DNA of 64,000 bases from Porphyromonas asaccharolytica DSM 20707 (GTDB lineage Bacteria > Bacteroidota > Bacteroidia > Bacteroidales > Porphyromonadaceae), in assembly GCF_000212375.1 (NCBI RefSeq), contig NC_015501.1, positions 1,922,001 through 1,986,000 on the forward strand, in the 5' to 3' direction. The notes beneath the pieces were generated by a model. It saw only the letters and a list, made by a program, of their open reading frames with translations, was not told the DNA's origin and made no database searches. Positions 55,179 through 63,032 of the stretch are shown piece after piece. Both the position numbers and the translations under genes were made by a program. The first letter of the stretch is position 1. Every line of letters begins with the position of its first letter.

Positions 55179-55526
55179 TCATAGCACGCAAAGTAGTATT
55201 ACGGCTAGTACAACAATCCAAAAGAGGTAGCGTAGAAGCGTAAATGTGATTTGCAGAATGGTACGAACGATGAATCGTAGTACCACAAAACCAATCAGTA
55301 TCAATAGAGCCGTTACGACCTGTGCTGTGACTAACTTAGAGAGTAAGTACACTCCACCCGATAGGATACCCATAAGTAAGGCAAGTCGGATGATGCGAGA
55401 CCATTTGATGCCGTTGCTCGAAGTTGTTTTGGACGCAACTTGTAATGGTTCCTCTTTATCTGCAGGAACACTTGCCCGTATGAAGGCTGGACTGTGCAGG
55501 TCTTTGTTCATGAGAGATTTATTCAT
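55179..55526 (-). CDS. Small membrane protein of conjugative element
   Basis: 115 residues. A polar N-terminal 40 residues, then three hydrophobic segments: IRLALLMGILSGGVYLL, VVTALLILIGFVVLRFIV and LLRYLFWIVVLAVILLCVL. No family recognised. An internal ATG at 55511 (MNKDLHSPAF) is a possible start. A CTn accessory function is likely from position only. Confidence 0.6.
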   Translation of the reverse strand: MNKSLMNKDLHSPAFIRASVPADKEEPLQVASKTTSSNGIKWSRIIRLALLMGILSGGVYLLSKLVTAQVVTALLILIGFVVLRFIVRTILQITFTLLRYLFWIVVLAVILLCVL

Positions 55527-55678
55527 ATTCGGAGTCTTTTAGAGTTTTCAAGAGCAGAGCCAAGAGACTATGCGACATAAAGACAAGAGATAGAATATAC
55601 TCTTGACGTATGGAGCAGAGAGACTATCTTGGCTCTTGAAGCTCAAAAGGCTCACGAGAGAGGGATAATCTACATTGT

Positions 55679-56152
55679 CTACTCTAATGCATTCACATCG
55701 CCTATCATGGGAAGTTGATTAGCTTCGATAAGAAGTACAACTGTTCCTGTCAGTTCTGTGTAGAGCGCATCATACTCAGGTGTTGCAACAAATTCATCCG
55801 TAAGATTGTATTTGTCAAAGGTCTCTTGGATCGCTCGATTCTTTAGCAATATCGGAGCAAGTCGTTCGGGGAGTGGGGAGGGGAGCTCCTTTTCAAACTC
55901 ATTCTCCAAGACGGACACAAGCGTGTCGTATTTGGAGAAATGCAGGTCATGATACAGCACTTCACTTGCCATACTCTCTGCTTCGGGATATGAGAATCCT
56001 TCTTCTACAGCATCACAGTAGGTAGTAAGAGCTTCATCAGCTCGTGCCGTGATAAATGGCTTGTCTTCCACCTTTTCAGGAAAATGCTCACTAAGGTAGC
56101 TCTCTAGCTTTAAGCGGAAGTAGGATAGTTCTTTCTTATTCGTTGTCTTCAT
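55679..56152 (-). CDS. DUF1896 family protein
   Basis: 157 residues from ATG 56152 (MKTTNKKELSYFRLKLESYLSEHFPEK). The pattern ADEALTTYCDAVEEGFSYPEAESMASEVLYHDLHFSKYDTL is DUF1896, a family almost confined to Bacteroidetes mobile elements. The GTG at 56179 directly after the integrase stop is a poorer start. Role unknown; it accompanies the integrase here, as in other CTns. Confidence 0.85.
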   Translation of the reverse strand: MKTTNKKELSYFRLKLESYLSEHFPEKVEDKPFITARADEALTTYCDAVEEGFSYPEAESMASEVLYHDLHFSKYDTLVSVLENEFEKELPSPLPERLAPILLKNRAIQETFDKYNLTDEFVATPEYDALYTELTGTVVLLIEANQLPMIGDVNALE

Positions 56153-56179
56153 CTTCTTATTTGGTTTTAATGGTTGCAC

Positions 56180-57421
56180 TTATTGCCAGCTATTCTCCCC
56201 GATACCCATTGCCGTATTGAACTTGCCTAGTTTGTCAGCAAACTGCTCCATGTCATGTTCAATCTTCTTATTGGTAATCCGGGCATAGATTTGCGTTGTT
56301 CGGATATTGGTATGCCCCAGCATCTTAGATACACTCTCTATCGGAACTCCCTTGCTCAGTGACATTGTCGCAAAGGTATGTCGAGCTAGGTGGAAAGTCA
56401 AGTTCTTCTTGATACCACATATATCTGCAATCTCTTTGAGGTATGAATTGGTCTTCTGATTGCTAAGGATAGGGAAGAGCTTGCCATCACGATAAGTTTG
56501 GTGGCTATATTTACTGATAATGCGCTTAGGGATGTCGAGGAGCAGCACATTGGTCTCCACGCTTGTCTTCTGTCGCTTAGTCATAATCCACTCTTTGCCA
56601 CCAAGCATCACGATATTGTCGGGTGTAAGATTAGCCACATCAATGTAAGCTAAACCTGTAAAGCAGGAAAAGATGAAAATGTCTCGTACCAGCTCCAATC
56701 TCGGGATATTCAACTCCTTGTTGACGATCTGTAAGACCTCTTCATCAGTCAAGAACCCTCTATTCACTGGTTCTAAGTGAAATCGGAAGTTGACAAATGG
56801 GTCGTGATGTAGTACGCCCAACTTTTGTCCCAAAATGACGATAGTCTTGAAGGTCTTCATCGTTTTAGTGGCTGTATTAGGATTTTGCCCCACCACTGTG
56901 CGTAGGTACAGGTCAAAATCATGTATAATCATATAGGTTAGCTCCGTGAGCTTGAGGTCTCTGCGTCTGAGTTTATCTTTTAGGAACTCAGAAAAGCGTC
57001 TTTTGCAGACCTTATACTTTTGAAGAGTGGGCGCAGAGACTGAGATGCCAACTCGAGCTGCAACATCTTCATTGTGTTTGTCGAAGAGTTGCATGATGGT
57101 ATCTATATCTTGTTTTTTGCCAAGATGTTCTGACTTGATACGCTCTAACGAAAGCTCATCAGTCATTTCTAACTTGCGAAAGATGGCTTGTAAACCACTT
57201 TGGATGTTATCCAGTTGCAAGTTCGTATTCAGAGCTTCGGTGTGACGCCCTTTTACTCGCTCTTTTTCGCGATCCCATTGGGACTGCACGATGGTGATGC
57301 CAGTGGAGCCTAGTGACATCCGTTCATTGTTGAGATAGATGCGTAGCATTACTGGCGTTTTTCCTTCCTTGTTCACATAGTTGCTGCGAAGGTAGAATGC
57401 TGTTCTGAAAATTGATTGCAT
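56180..57421 (-). CDS. Tyrosine integrase of the conjugative element
   Basis: 413 residues from ATG 57421 (MQSIFRTAFYLRSNYVNKEGK). The N-terminal arm-binding domain and SAM-like core-binding domain (VSAPTLQKYKVCKRRFSEFL) precede the catalytic domain with HLARHTFATMSLSKG (His, Arg, His) and LGHTNIRTTQIYARI (catalytic Tyr). The usual first catalytic Arg position reads FTGLAYIDVANLT, so Ala replaces Arg, as in several CTnDOT-type integrases where this residue is not Arg. It lies about 360 bp from tRNA-Ser. Confidence 0.92.
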   Translation of the reverse strand: MQSIFRTAFYLRSNYVNKEGKTPVMLRIYLNNERMSLGSTGITIVQSQWDREKERVKGRHTEALNTNLQLDNIQSGLQAIFRKLEMTDELSLERIKSEHLGKKQDIDTIMQLFDKHNEDVAARVGISVSAPTLQKYKVCKRRFSEFLKDKLRRRDLKLTELTYMIIHDFDLYLRTVVGQNPNTATKTMKTFKTIVILGQKLGVLHHDPFVNFRFHLEPVNRGFLTDEEVLQIVNKELNIPRLELVRDIFIFSCFTGLAYIDVANLTPDNIVMLGGKEWIMTKRQKTSVETNVLLLDIPKRIISKYSHQTYRDGKLFPILSNQKTNSYLKEIADICGIKKNLTFHLARHTFATMSLSKGVPIESVSKMLGHTNIRTTQIYARITNKKIEHDMEQFADKLGKFNTAMGIGENSWQ

Positions 57422-57700
57422 ACATTGTCTGTTTTTATTGTAGCCAAGCATAGAAAGTTTGCGACCAGAAAAGCTACACATTTATGGTGCTATAACTCTC
57501 TACAACTCGCCTACAAAGTTGCACATAATTGTTTGAACTACAGCAATGTACAAGTACTCTAAACAGACTCTCTACGTACTCTTGGCTACAATTATTTTTT
57601 GCGAGAAAAAAGTGTAGCCAGATTGTAGCCATTGGAGAGTATTTTGGGCGTTTCGGCTATCTCTGTAACTACTCTGAAGAGGTATAGGACTATAAAACAA
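57422..57700. other. Gap between integrase and tRNA-Ser terminator
   Basis: No gene is visible. The element's right end and its att core should lie here or in the tRNA flank, but I found no matching repeat near the left side of the accessory region, so the junction is unresolved. Confidence 0.3.
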
Positions 57701-57732
57701 AAGTATCGTAACTCGTTGGAATTACGATACTT
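57701..57732 (-). terminator. Rho-independent terminator of tRNA-Ser(CGA)
   Basis: AAGTATCGTAA (57701-57711) and TTACGATACTT (57722-57732) form a perfect 11-bp stem with a 10-nt loop; on the minus strand a TTTTGTTTT run follows. It sits 48 bp past the tRNA 3' end. Confidence 0.75.
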
Positions 57733-57780
57733 ATACTTTTTCGGTAGTGCTCTCTAGCGGTACTGCCAGAGTACTTAAAG

Positions 57781-57868
57781 CGGAGAGAGAGGGATTCAAA
57801 CCCCCGAAGCGGACAAGCCGCTTTCCGGATTTCGAGTCCGGCCCATTCGGTCACTCTGGCATCTCTCC
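57781..57868 (-). tRNA. tRNA-Ser(CGA)
   Basis: 88-nt type II tRNA: acceptor GGAGAGA pairs with TCTCTCC, anticodon arm CCGGA-CTCGAAA-TCCGG gives anticodon CGA, a long variable arm (AAGCGGCTTGTCCGCTT) is present, and the T-arm has GGTTTGAATCC. CCA is not encoded. The integrative element ends beside its 3' end. Confidence 0.95.
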
Positions 57869-58040
57869 TAAGGGGGAGAAGTTCCTTACCCCCAATTACA
57901 GAGTACAAAGGTAGCAACTATAATCCAAATGAGCAACTGTTAGCTTCCTCAAAACGGGCACGTACGAGATCGAATTATCCCCCTTGTTTCTTCCTTCAAA
58001 AAAAGGCAAAGATCGTAGCAATGAACTGAAGAATATTTGC

Positions 58041-58048
58041 TATATTTG
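58041..58048 (+). promoter_or_regulatory. -7 promoter box (TATATTTG) for ferritin
   Basis: TATATTTG matches TAnnTTTG, 50 bp before the ferritin ATG. No TTTG is found at the -33 position. Confidence 0.5.
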
Positions 58049-58097
58049 CAGCGGCGGACGGTAAGTACCCGCCCAGTAAAACTTAAATCAAAGCAAT

Positions 58098-58583
58098 ATG
58101 AAGATCAACGAAAAAATGGCCGCTATGGTCAATGCTCAAGTCAACGAAGAGTTTCACGCAGCATACCTTTACCTCGCTATGTCTTTTCAAATGGAGGAAG
58201 AGGGGTACAATGGATTCGCCCACTGGTTCCTTCAGCAGTATCACGAGGAGATCGAGCATGCCCTAGAGATAGCGCACTACCTACAGGCACGCTCTGGACA
58301 GCCACATATCACAGGCATACCTGAGATGTCACAGCACTTTGGTACGCCCATCGAGCTCTTTGAGGCTGCATACAAGCATGAGTGCCATGTGACGGAGCTA
58401 ATACACAACATATACAAAGAGGCTCTAGAGACGAGTGACTACGCTACTAGCTCTTTCTTTAAGCGCTACATAGATGAGCAGGTCGAGGAGGAGAACAGCG
58501 TACTCGGTATCATCGATCAGCTACGCATGGCTGGCGAGAAGGGTATCTATCTCGTCAACGCACACCTCTCTAAGAGACAATAG
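58098..58583 (+). CDS. ftnA: Ferritin
   Basis: Iron-storage ferritin, 161 residues. Ferroxidase ligands are visible: Glu in VNEEFHAAYLY, the EExxH of YHEEIEHALEIAHYL, Glu in AAYKHECHVTELIHNIY and EQVEEENSVL. Forms a 24-mer shell that oxidises and stores Fe. ATG 58098 fits with MKINEKMAAMVNAQ. A CCACGTGG element follows at 58640. Confidence 0.96.
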   Translation: MKINEKMAAMVNAQVNEEFHAAYLYLAMSFQMEEEGYNGFAHWFLQQYHEEIEHALEIAHYLQARSGQPHITGIPEMSQHFGTPIELFEAAYKHECHVTELIHNIYKEALETSDYATSSFFKRYIDEQVEEENSVLGIIDQLRMAGEKGIYLVNAHLSKRQ

Positions 58584-58639
58584 ATAGAGCAAGACTATGC
58601 GATGAGACATAGTCCTCAAGGAATGTAATATAAAACGGA

Positions 58640-58897
58640 ATAGCCACGTGGAGATTTGACATTGCCCACGTGGCTATTTTTGATTTCCTACGTAAGGACG
58701 AATCATTTCCTCCGAAGTTTCGTTTGATTCCTCCGAAGTTTCATTTCATTCCTACGTAGGCATTTTTAATTTGCCACGTGGAGATTTGAGAATTTCCACG
58801 TGGGGGGCTACCCCCTTCTAAAGCAAAATCTATCGTGCCCTGAAAGATCTTGTCTGTCACGTGTCACCTCTACACCCACCTCAACATAGGAATTAGC
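58640..58897. repeat. CCACGTGG nested-palindrome element, copy C
   Basis: First stem ATAGCCACGTGG (58640-58651) with CCACGTGGCTAT (58666-58677): position 4 is G-C here but T-A in copies A and B, so pairing is kept by a compensating change. Two CCTCCGAAGTTTCRTTT repeats follow, then stems around CCTACGTAGG and CCACGTGGAGAT / TTTCCACGTGGGG. The right end at 58873-58894 reads CACCTCAACATAGGAATTAG..., related to the copy B outer arm. Lies downstream of ferritin; nothing else is seen before tRNA-Tyr. Confidence 0.8.
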
Positions 58898-59007
58898 CGC
58901 CATTAGCCCATTTTTTCTTTAGATTGGTCTAGATGGTTGCAAAGACAAAAGTTTTTTGTACCTTTGCACTCACGAAGGCGTTAGCAGAGCAATCTGTACG
59001 ACCTCGG

Positions 59008-59090
59008 GGGCAGTTACCAGAGTGGCCAAATGGGGCTGACTGTAACTCAGCTGGCGCAAGCCTACGGTGGTTCGAATCCATCACTGCCCA
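59008..59090 (+). tRNA. tRNA-Tyr(GTA)
   Basis: 83-nt type II tRNA: acceptor GGGCAGT with ACTGCCC, anticodon arm GCTGA-CTGTAAC-TCAGC (anticodon GTA), variable arm TGGCGCAAGCCTA and T-arm GGTTCGAATCC. Lies 76 bp before tRNA-Gly. Confidence 0.95.
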
Positions 59091-59166
59091 CGATGAGGTT
59101 TACGTCTTCAAGCGACTAAGTCTGCAAGCCGTCAATAGGCTATGGATAGATAAAGTCGCATAGTAT

Positions 59167-59239
59167 GCGGAAGTAGCTCAGTTGATAGAGCATCAGCCTT
59201 CCAAGCTGAGGGTCGCGGGTTTGAGCCCCGTCTTCCGCT
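59167..59239 (+). tRNA. tRNA-Gly(TCC)
   Basis: Acceptor GCGGAAG with CTTCCGC, D-arm GCTCAGTTGATAGAGC, anticodon loop CTTCCAA (TCC), T-arm GCGGGTTTGAGCCCCGT. The genome encodes a CCA directly after the discriminator base (59240-59242). Confidence 0.95.
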
Positions 59240-59396
59240 CCAAGTAGATAAACAATTGATAGAGCGGCACTTGTCGCTCTATTTTCGTATCATAGGGTAA
59301 CACCTTGTAGGGACGCTCGGCTCATGCATCCATTACATCAAACCGACACGAATAATGTTGTATCAAACCGAGACGTGTAACCCTTTGTAGGGACGC

Positions 59397-59486
59397 TCGG
59401 TCGAGCGTCTGTTGTCGAACGACAAGATGCGTATTGACACCATAATCTTTGATACAACGGACGCACGAGCCGTGCGTCCCTACAGA
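59397..59486. repeat. Single copy related to the 127-bp tandem repeat
   Basis: Starts GTAGGGACGCTCGGTCGAGC and shares TTGTCGAACGACAAG, the GCGTATTGACACCATAATC stretch and CACGAGCCGTGCGTCC with the tandem copies at 59728 onwards. It begins and ends with complementary GTAGGGACGC / GCGTCCCTAC, so the whole 90 bp can form one hairpin. Confidence 0.75.
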
Positions 59487-59536
59487 TCGAGGTTACAGCG
59501 TTTGATGAATGGAATTGTCGTGCTGACGTAGCTTGT

Positions 59537-59616
59537 GTAGGGGCGGACCTACGTGTCCGCCCGCAAAATAGACTGCGCTCAGGTGAGGACGGGCGGACAC
59601 ACAGGTCCGCCCCTAC
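59537..59616. repeat. GTAGGGGCGGACC inverted-repeat element, copy 2
   Basis: Outer arms GTAGGGGCGGACC (59537-59549) and GGTCCGCCCCTAC (59604-59616) are perfect complements; inner GTGTCCGCCC and GGGCGGACAC also pair. Same build as the copy at 23909, with loop sequence ACTGCGCTC shared. This part of the 1-kb gap has no gene; short frames here are products of the repeats. Confidence 0.85.
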
Positions 59617-59727
59617 GGTGGGAGCCCCCACCCCGACGAGCGGTTCACCCGAAGAGAAGTCGACCGAGCTTGCGAAACGAGAAAAAACTTCGCATTTTAC
59701 TTGCATATGAACTTAGAAAGCAGCGGA

Positions 59728-60010
59728 TTACTCGTCTCGCTCCGATGGAGACGGACGCACCGACGGTATGCGTCCGTTGTCGAACGACAAGATGCGTATT
59801 GACACCATAATCTTTGATACAACGGACGCACGAGCCGTGCGTCCCTACAGCGGGTTACTCGTCTCGCTCCGATGGAGACGGACGCACCGACGGTATGCGT
59901 CCGTTGTCGAACGACAAGACGCGTATTGACACCATAATCTTTGATACAACGGACGCACGAGCCGTGCGTCCCTACAGCGGGTTACTCGCTTCGCTTCGAT
60001 GGAGACGGAC
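59728..60010. repeat. Tandem 127-bp repeat, about 2.2 copies
   Basis: TTACTCG anchors occur at 59728, 59855 and 59982, an exact 127-bp period. Each unit has the CTCCGATGGAGACGGACGCA region, TTGTCGAACGACAA, and ends CACGAGCCGTGCGTCCCTAC. Copies differ at only a few bases (for example AGATGCG versus AGACGCG). It lies between tRNA-Gly and the exbBD operon and codes for nothing convincing. An 11-C homopolymer lies just beyond at 60097-60107. Confidence 0.9.
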
Positions 60011-60169
60011 GCCCTTCCACATACACTTGTCGCGCGAATGAATCTTTGCGCTATACTATTCCAAACGTGTAAACCTATCCATAGCTAAAGTACTAGCCCC
60101 CCCCCCCACTTTACTACAGACTCCTTTTTATGCCACGCTCTCGATGAAGTGTCTTCACAGAGAGTCTAT

Positions 60170-60214
60170 AAAAAGAGAGGAGGGAGCTACATCTCTTTTA
60201 GTAGCACCCTCCTC
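60170..60214 (-). terminator. Rho-independent terminator of the ExbB/ExbD operon
   Basis: On the minus strand GAGGAGGGTGCTAC pairs with GTAGCTCCCTCCTC (one mismatch, loop of 10) and is followed by a TCTTTTT run. It lies 45 bp past the last exbD-like stop. Confidence 0.8.
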
Positions 60215-60258
60215 ATTATTAAGTGATAGAGTCTATTGCTTAGCGCAACGTGTCTCTT

Positions 60259-60735
60259 TTAGTTATCTCGCTTAGGTCTTGCTGAGTATGATATATTCAG
60301 AGCATCAGCACGACGTAGCTCTTGCTTGATATCTGCTATGATTTTCATCTTGGTAGAGGCATCGCCCTTGATAGAGATGGTCATCAGCTTGCGACGCTCA
60401 TCCTGTATCTGAGCCTCTTGATCCTTGACAAAGCCATAAACAGCAGAGGCATCCGTAGTAATCTGGTCATTGAGCTGAATAGCTGGCGCTGTACCAAACT
60501 TAGACTGGAGCTCAGGTATAGGCTTGCCTACGTAGATAAAGGATACAAGGGACTTCTCCTCCAACTTGGTTAGCTCTGTCGCTGTGGGGAGATTCTGAAA
60601 GGCTACCTTCGGAGTGACCTCTCGAATACTCGTCACCATCATGATGAAAAACAGAAAGGCAAAAATCAAGTCTGGCAATGAGGATGTATTCAGCTCAGGC
60701 ATCGTACGCCCTCCAGCTTGTTTGAACTTACCCAT
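60259..60735 (-). CDS. ExbD/TolR-family biopolymer transport protein (second copy)
   Basis: 158 residues: one N-terminal helix with the proton-channel Asp (SSLPDLIFAFLFFIMMVTS, about 18-36) and a periplasmic domain. It works with the ExbB/TolQ-like protein and the other ExbD to couple proton flow to outer-membrane energisation. Only 23 bp from the upstream exbD gene. Confidence 0.88.
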   Translation of the reverse strand: MGKFKQAGGRTMPELNTSSLPDLIFAFLFFIMMVTSIREVTPKVAFQNLPTATELTKLEEKSLVSFIYVGKPIPELQSKFGTAPAIQLNDQITTDASAVYGFVKDQEAQIQDERRKLMTISIKGDASTKMKIIADIKQELRRADALNISYSARPKRDN

Positions 60736-60758
60736 AATAATGCGCTATAAGTTGAAGA

Positions 60759-61364
60759 TTAGGAGTTGAGTGGCATCTCAGAGATGTGCATCGGATAGCA
60801 GTCGACTACCACCTTCTGCTTGTCTGGTGTAAGGTCATTGTACGGCTGACCATACTCCTTCTGAGCGACGATATCCCATACCTCATTGTAAGCACGAAGT
60901 AGCTCGTTCTGTACGTCGATATACATCTGATAGCTGGTCTCGACCTCGTTCTTGAGCGAGATAGCATACGAAGATATCGTCACGAGTCGATCTCCTAGTC
61001 CTGCGATGTAGCGAGTCTCCTTCTCTGGGAGATGCGGCAAATCTTGAGGGTTAAGGATAAACTCGACAGTACGATCTTTAAGCCTATCAAGAGGTACGAT
61101 AGCCATATCGTCACGTCCTGACGCATCTTTTTTGATGATAGCTATCTGATCCGAGCGGTTCACAAGGATACGAAGTACGTTACGATCACGTATCTCAATA
61201 TCTTGGTGCTGCTGCTCGGGGGGAACCAACGGCGGTAGGCGCCTCTTTAGTCCCTGATCGGTGTCCATTGAAGTAGTAATCAAGAAGAAGATCAGAAGAA
61301 TAAAAGAGATGTCGGCCATGGATGACCCATTGATACTGGGTACCTTCTTTTTAGTTTTAGACAT
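60759..61364 (-). CDS. ExbD/TolR-family biopolymer transport protein (first copy)
   Basis: 201 residues. The membrane helix MADISFILLIFFLITTSMD (about 16-35) holds the proton-binding Asp. The periplasmic part is longer than in classical ExbD. Bacteroidetes commonly have two ExbD-type subunits in this operon. It overlaps nothing; 26 bp downstream of the small membrane-protein gene. Confidence 0.88.
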   Translation of the reverse strand: MSKTKKKVPSINGSSMADISFILLIFFLITTSMDTDQGLKRRLPPLVPPEQQHQDIEIRDRNVLRILVNRSDQIAIIKKDASGRDDMAIVPLDRLKDRTVEFILNPQDLPHLPEKETRYIAGLGDRLVTISSYAISLKNEVETSYQMYIDVQNELLRAYNEVWDIVAQKEYGQPYNDLTPDKQKVVVDCYPMHISEMPLNS

Positions 61365-61390
61365 TGCTCTTTACTGATATGTTTGATTAC

Positions 61391-61861
61391 TTACTTGGCA
61401 AGACGCTTGCGGATGCCACCCCAGATGACACCTACGATGATAAGAGCCACGAGCGTGTATGCAGTGTAGATACACATATCGATGGTCTTAAGCCACCCTG
61501 GAGTGTTGTATTGTGCTGAATCCTCGTTGACAGACATAGGGGTACCATCGCCTATAGCATAGGTGATAGCAAGTATGACTATCAATAGGATGAAGACTAA
61601 GAGGCTCTGAAGAGCTCTCTTAGGATTAGCGCGGAATCCTTGTATCAAAGAGATAATCGAGAATGCAAGGGTCGCAATAAGCGTCAGCGCTACAAGCGCA
61701 TAGCCCCAATACAAGACTAAATCTGTATTGGCATAGACCTTATTGCCCGAAGCATCTAGCTCGACTCCCCCGACGAAGAACGCAAGGCAGACCGCAACGG
61801 AGACTACTAAGAGTACTAGTAGTGTCCAGCTAGAGATCTTACGAATTTTGGTTACTGCCAT
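61391..61861 (-). CDS. Four-helix membrane protein of the ExbBD operon
   Basis: 156 residues with four predicted helices (WTLLVLLVVSVAVCLAFFVG, LVLYWGYALVALTLIATLAFS, ALQSLLVFILLIVILAITYAIG, IDMCIYTAYTLVALIIVGVIWGGI). No family name known to me. It lies between exbB and exbD genes with 9 and 26 bp gaps, so it probably belongs to the same complex; this position is conserved in Porphyromonas as far as I recall. Confidence 0.75.
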   Translation of the reverse strand: MAVTKIRKISSWTLLVLLVVSVAVCLAFFVGGVELDASGNKVYANTDLVLYWGYALVALTLIATLAFSIISLIQGFRANPKRALQSLLVFILLIVILAITYAIGDGTPMSVNEDSAQYNTPGWLKTIDMCIYTAYTLVALIIVGVIWGGIRKRLAK

Positions 61862-61870
61862 GGTTGCGTA

Positions 61871-62698
61871 TTACTTATGGAGGTTGTACTTGATAGCAAA
61901 GTCAACTAGCGTGATTGAAGCATCCTCCATACGATTGAGGATAGACTCAACCTTAGATAGGATGTAATTGTAGAAGACCTGTAGGATCATGGCGACGATC
62001 AGACCACCGATGGTCGTGATTAGAGCCACCTTCATACCACCAGCGACGACCGTCGGGCTGATATCACCTACCTTCTCAATCTTATCGAATGCCATGACCA
62101 TACCAACGACGGTACCAAGGAATCCGAGTGAAGGAGCAATAGCGATGAAGAGGGTAATCCAAGAGAGGTTCTTCTCAAGAAGTCCACCCTGTACACCTCC
62201 GTAGGAGACGATAGAACGCTCGACAACGTCGATGCCCTGATCAAAGCGCATGAGTGCTTGGTATGCGATGGAAGCAACAGGACCGCGTGTGTTGCGTGCG
62301 ATCTCCTTAGCTCCGTTCATGTCACCGCGGTTGAGAGCCTCCTCGAGCTTGCGTAGGAATGCCTCGTAGTTATTGTCTGCTAGGTTGAGGTAGATGATAC
62401 GCTCTAGGCAGAGAACAAGACCGAGGATCAAGACGAGTGCGATGAGTGCCATAAAGTCAGCACCACCCTCGATGAACTTGGTCTTAAGAGCCTGGTGGAA
62501 AGACTGATCAGCGGTAGCATCTTGCTCCATGACAGCCTCCATGTCGACTTCGACAGCCTCTTCAACGGGAGTAGGTGTCACCTGCTCTGTAGTTGCAGAG
62601 TCTACAGCATCTGCGGTAGCCTCCTGTGCGTAGGTCATCTGTGTGAGGCCCAGTGTGAGTAGAGCCATGCATGATAACGTTGCAAATAACTTTTTCAT
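61871..62698 (-). CDS. ExbB/TolQ/MotA-family proton channel protein
   Basis: 275 residues. An N-terminal signal-like helix and a Glu/Thr-rich periplasmic insert (about 25-70) precede the MotA/TolQ/ExbB core: VLILGLVLCLERIIYL, the cytoplasmic loop, then FIAIAPSLGFLGTVVGMVMAFDKI and MKVALITTIGGLIVAMILQVFYNYI. First gene of a four-gene minus-strand operon. Probably energises TonB-type outer-membrane transport. Confidence 0.92.
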   Translation of the reverse strand: MKKLFATLSCMALLTLGLTQMTYAQEATADAVDSATTEQVTPTPVEEAVEVDMEAVMEQDATADQSFHQALKTKFIEGGADFMALIALVLILGLVLCLERIIYLNLADNNYEAFLRKLEEALNRGDMNGAKEIARNTRGPVASIAYQALMRFDQGIDVVERSIVSYGGVQGGLLEKNLSWITLFIAIAPSLGFLGTVVGMVMAFDKIEKVGDISPTVVAGGMKVALITTIGGLIVAMILQVFYNYILSKVESILNRMEDASITLVDFAIKYNLHK

Positions 62699-62746
62699 TG
62701 CGATAGTTGTGTTAGTTGATTATTTCTAGTTTGATTGTTATTACTG

Positions 62747-62834
62747 CGGAGAGAGAGGGATTCGAACCCTCGAAACGCTTTCGACGTTTACACGCTTTCC
62801 AGGCGTGCCTCTTCAGCCACTCGAGCATCTCTCC
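62747..62834 (-). tRNA. tRNA-Ser(GGA)
   Basis: 88-nt type II tRNA: GGAGAGA/TCTCTCC acceptor, anticodon arm CACGC-CTGGAAA-GCGTG (GGA), long variable arm GTAAACGTCGAAAGCGTTTC and T-arm GGTTCGAATCC. Only 48 bp upstream of the exbB start on the same strand. Confidence 0.95.
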
Positions 62835-63032
62835 TTATGGGACTATTCTTCTTGTTCTTTCCTACTATGTTTGCTTGTTCTTTCCAGCTATGTGTCTCAG
62901 TAAATCGGTTCTCTTGATCCGTTTAGTAGTGCAAATCTAAAGAATTTTGGCGACTTAGCACGCATCTAGACCTTTGATCTCTCTTTTCTCAACCTAATCG
63001 AGGGATCGTTGCGATCCTCTCATCATCTAGGA

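Larger units (their letters stand above)
36776..57481. mobile_element. CTnDOT-type integrative conjugative element (mob-tra-int module), probably defective
   Basis: Gene order mobB-mobA (minus), traA,B,D,E,F,G,I,J,K,L,M,N,O,Q (plus), PcfJ/PcfK, DUF1896 and tyrosine integrase (minus) is that of Bacteroidetes conjugative transposons. Not found: the TraG/VirD4-like coupling protein that normally follows the relaxase, traP, and excision genes. The defence cargo from 27.0 kb is probably part of the same insertion. Boundaries are approximate: no direct repeat matching the tRNA-Ser end was seen near 26.9 kb. Confidence 0.75.

Noticed and set aside
57781-57868. tRNA-Ser(CGA) 3' end as the proven att site
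   Set aside because: No direct repeat of its last 20 bases was found near the left edge (26.9-27.5 kb), so only proximity supports it.
59728-60010. CRISPR array or second IS
   Set aside because: The 127-bp units lack repeat-spacer structure and no transposase is encoded.
59338-60041. Several short frames in the repeat zone
   Set aside because: All derive from palindromic and tandem repeats and change frame between copies.
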